Source: Firmicutes bacterium CAG:882
GTDB lineage: Bacteria > Bacillota > Clostridia > Lachnospirales > Lachnospiraceae
Direction of reading: 5' to 3'
DNA length: 5,324 nt
NCBI GenBank assembly: GCA_000435595.1
Contig: FR895355.1
Location: forward strand, 1 to 5,324
Part shown: in pieces, positions 5,167 through 5,324 of the stretch
Position numbering within the stretch: the stretch's first letter is position 1
Layout of the letters: each line of letters starts with the position of its first letter
Position numbers and translations under genes: made by a program
Notes under the pieces: generated by a model
Seen by the model: only the letters and a program-made list of their open reading frames with translations
Told to the model about the DNA's origin: nothing
The model's database searches: none

Positions 5167-5324
5167 ATGAAACATCTGTTAAGTCCGCTTGACTTATCCG
5201 TTGATGAACTCGACAAGCTTCTTGATGTAGCCGAAGACATTGCTGCTGACCCGTCAAAATATGCTCATGTCATGAATGGAAAGAAGCTCGCTACTCTGTT
5301 CTATGAGCCAAGCACAAGAACACG
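5167..5324 (+). CDS. pyrB: Aspartate carbamoyltransferase catalytic subunit (5' part)
   Basis: The first 52 codons and two bases of a gene cut by the window edge. The enzyme joins carbamoyl phosphate and L-aspartate to make N-carbamoyl-L-aspartate, the committed step of pyrimidine synthesis, in the cytosol. The start MKHLLSPLDLS and the block LATLFYEPSTRT (41-52) are diagnostic. Ser49-Thr50-Arg51-Thr52 and the next codon beginning CG (arginine) form the S-T-R-T-R carbamoyl-phosphate loop, matching the loop at Ser52-Arg56 of the E. coli enzyme. Ornithine carbamoyltransferase shares the S-T-R-T-R loop, but the N terminus here is of the PyrB kind. The gene probably leads a pyrimidine operon that continues to the right; a regulatory subunit gene pyrI often follows in this group but is not in view. 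The gene diverges from the lipoprotein gene across a 240-bp spacer. Confidence 0.95.
   Translation, partial: MKHLLSPLDLSVDELDKLLDVAEDIAADPSKYAHVMNGKKLATLFYEPSTRT

Overview
The window looks like chromosomal DNA from an anaerobic Firmicute, most likely a Lachnospiraceae relative (Butyrivibrio, Roseburia or Coprococcus type). The evidence is the AT-rich spacers with moderately GC coding DNA, strong AGGAGG-type ribosome binding sites, a DegV-family protein, an M18 aminopeptidase of the clostridial type, and a small protein that I recognise from memory as DUF5721, which I associate with Lachnospiraceae. No IS, phage, CRISPR or plasmid signature is visible. The largest gene-free stretch is about 240 bases.

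Layout from left to right: a tRNA-Thr(CGT) gene on the minus strand with its own sigma-A promoter; a DegV-family fatty-acid-binding protein (minus) with its own promoter; an M18 metalloaminopeptidase (minus) with all expected metal-ligand residues; a divergent spacer in which the opposed promoters share one TATA core; a DUF5721-like protein (plus); a compact bidirectional terminator whose loop contains that gene's stop codon; a 574-residue lipoprotein of unknown function (minus); a second divergent spacer; and the first 52 codons of pyrB, aspartate carbamoyltransferase (plus), cut by the window edge.

The genes do not form one operon or an evident shared pathway. Each has its own plausible promoter, and the strands alternate, so this reads as a housekeeping mosaic: tRNA supply, lipid handling, peptide turnover, an envelope lipoprotein, and entry into pyrimidine synthesis. 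I found no convincing new defence or mobile system. The items most worth a second look are the head-on overlapping promoters, the terminator that overlaps a coding end, the two uncharacterised proteins (DUF5721-like and lipoprotein), a 15-bp repeat expansion inside the M18 enzyme, and an inverted repeat spanning the pyrB promoter. All promoter, terminator and operator calls come from reading the sequence by eye.
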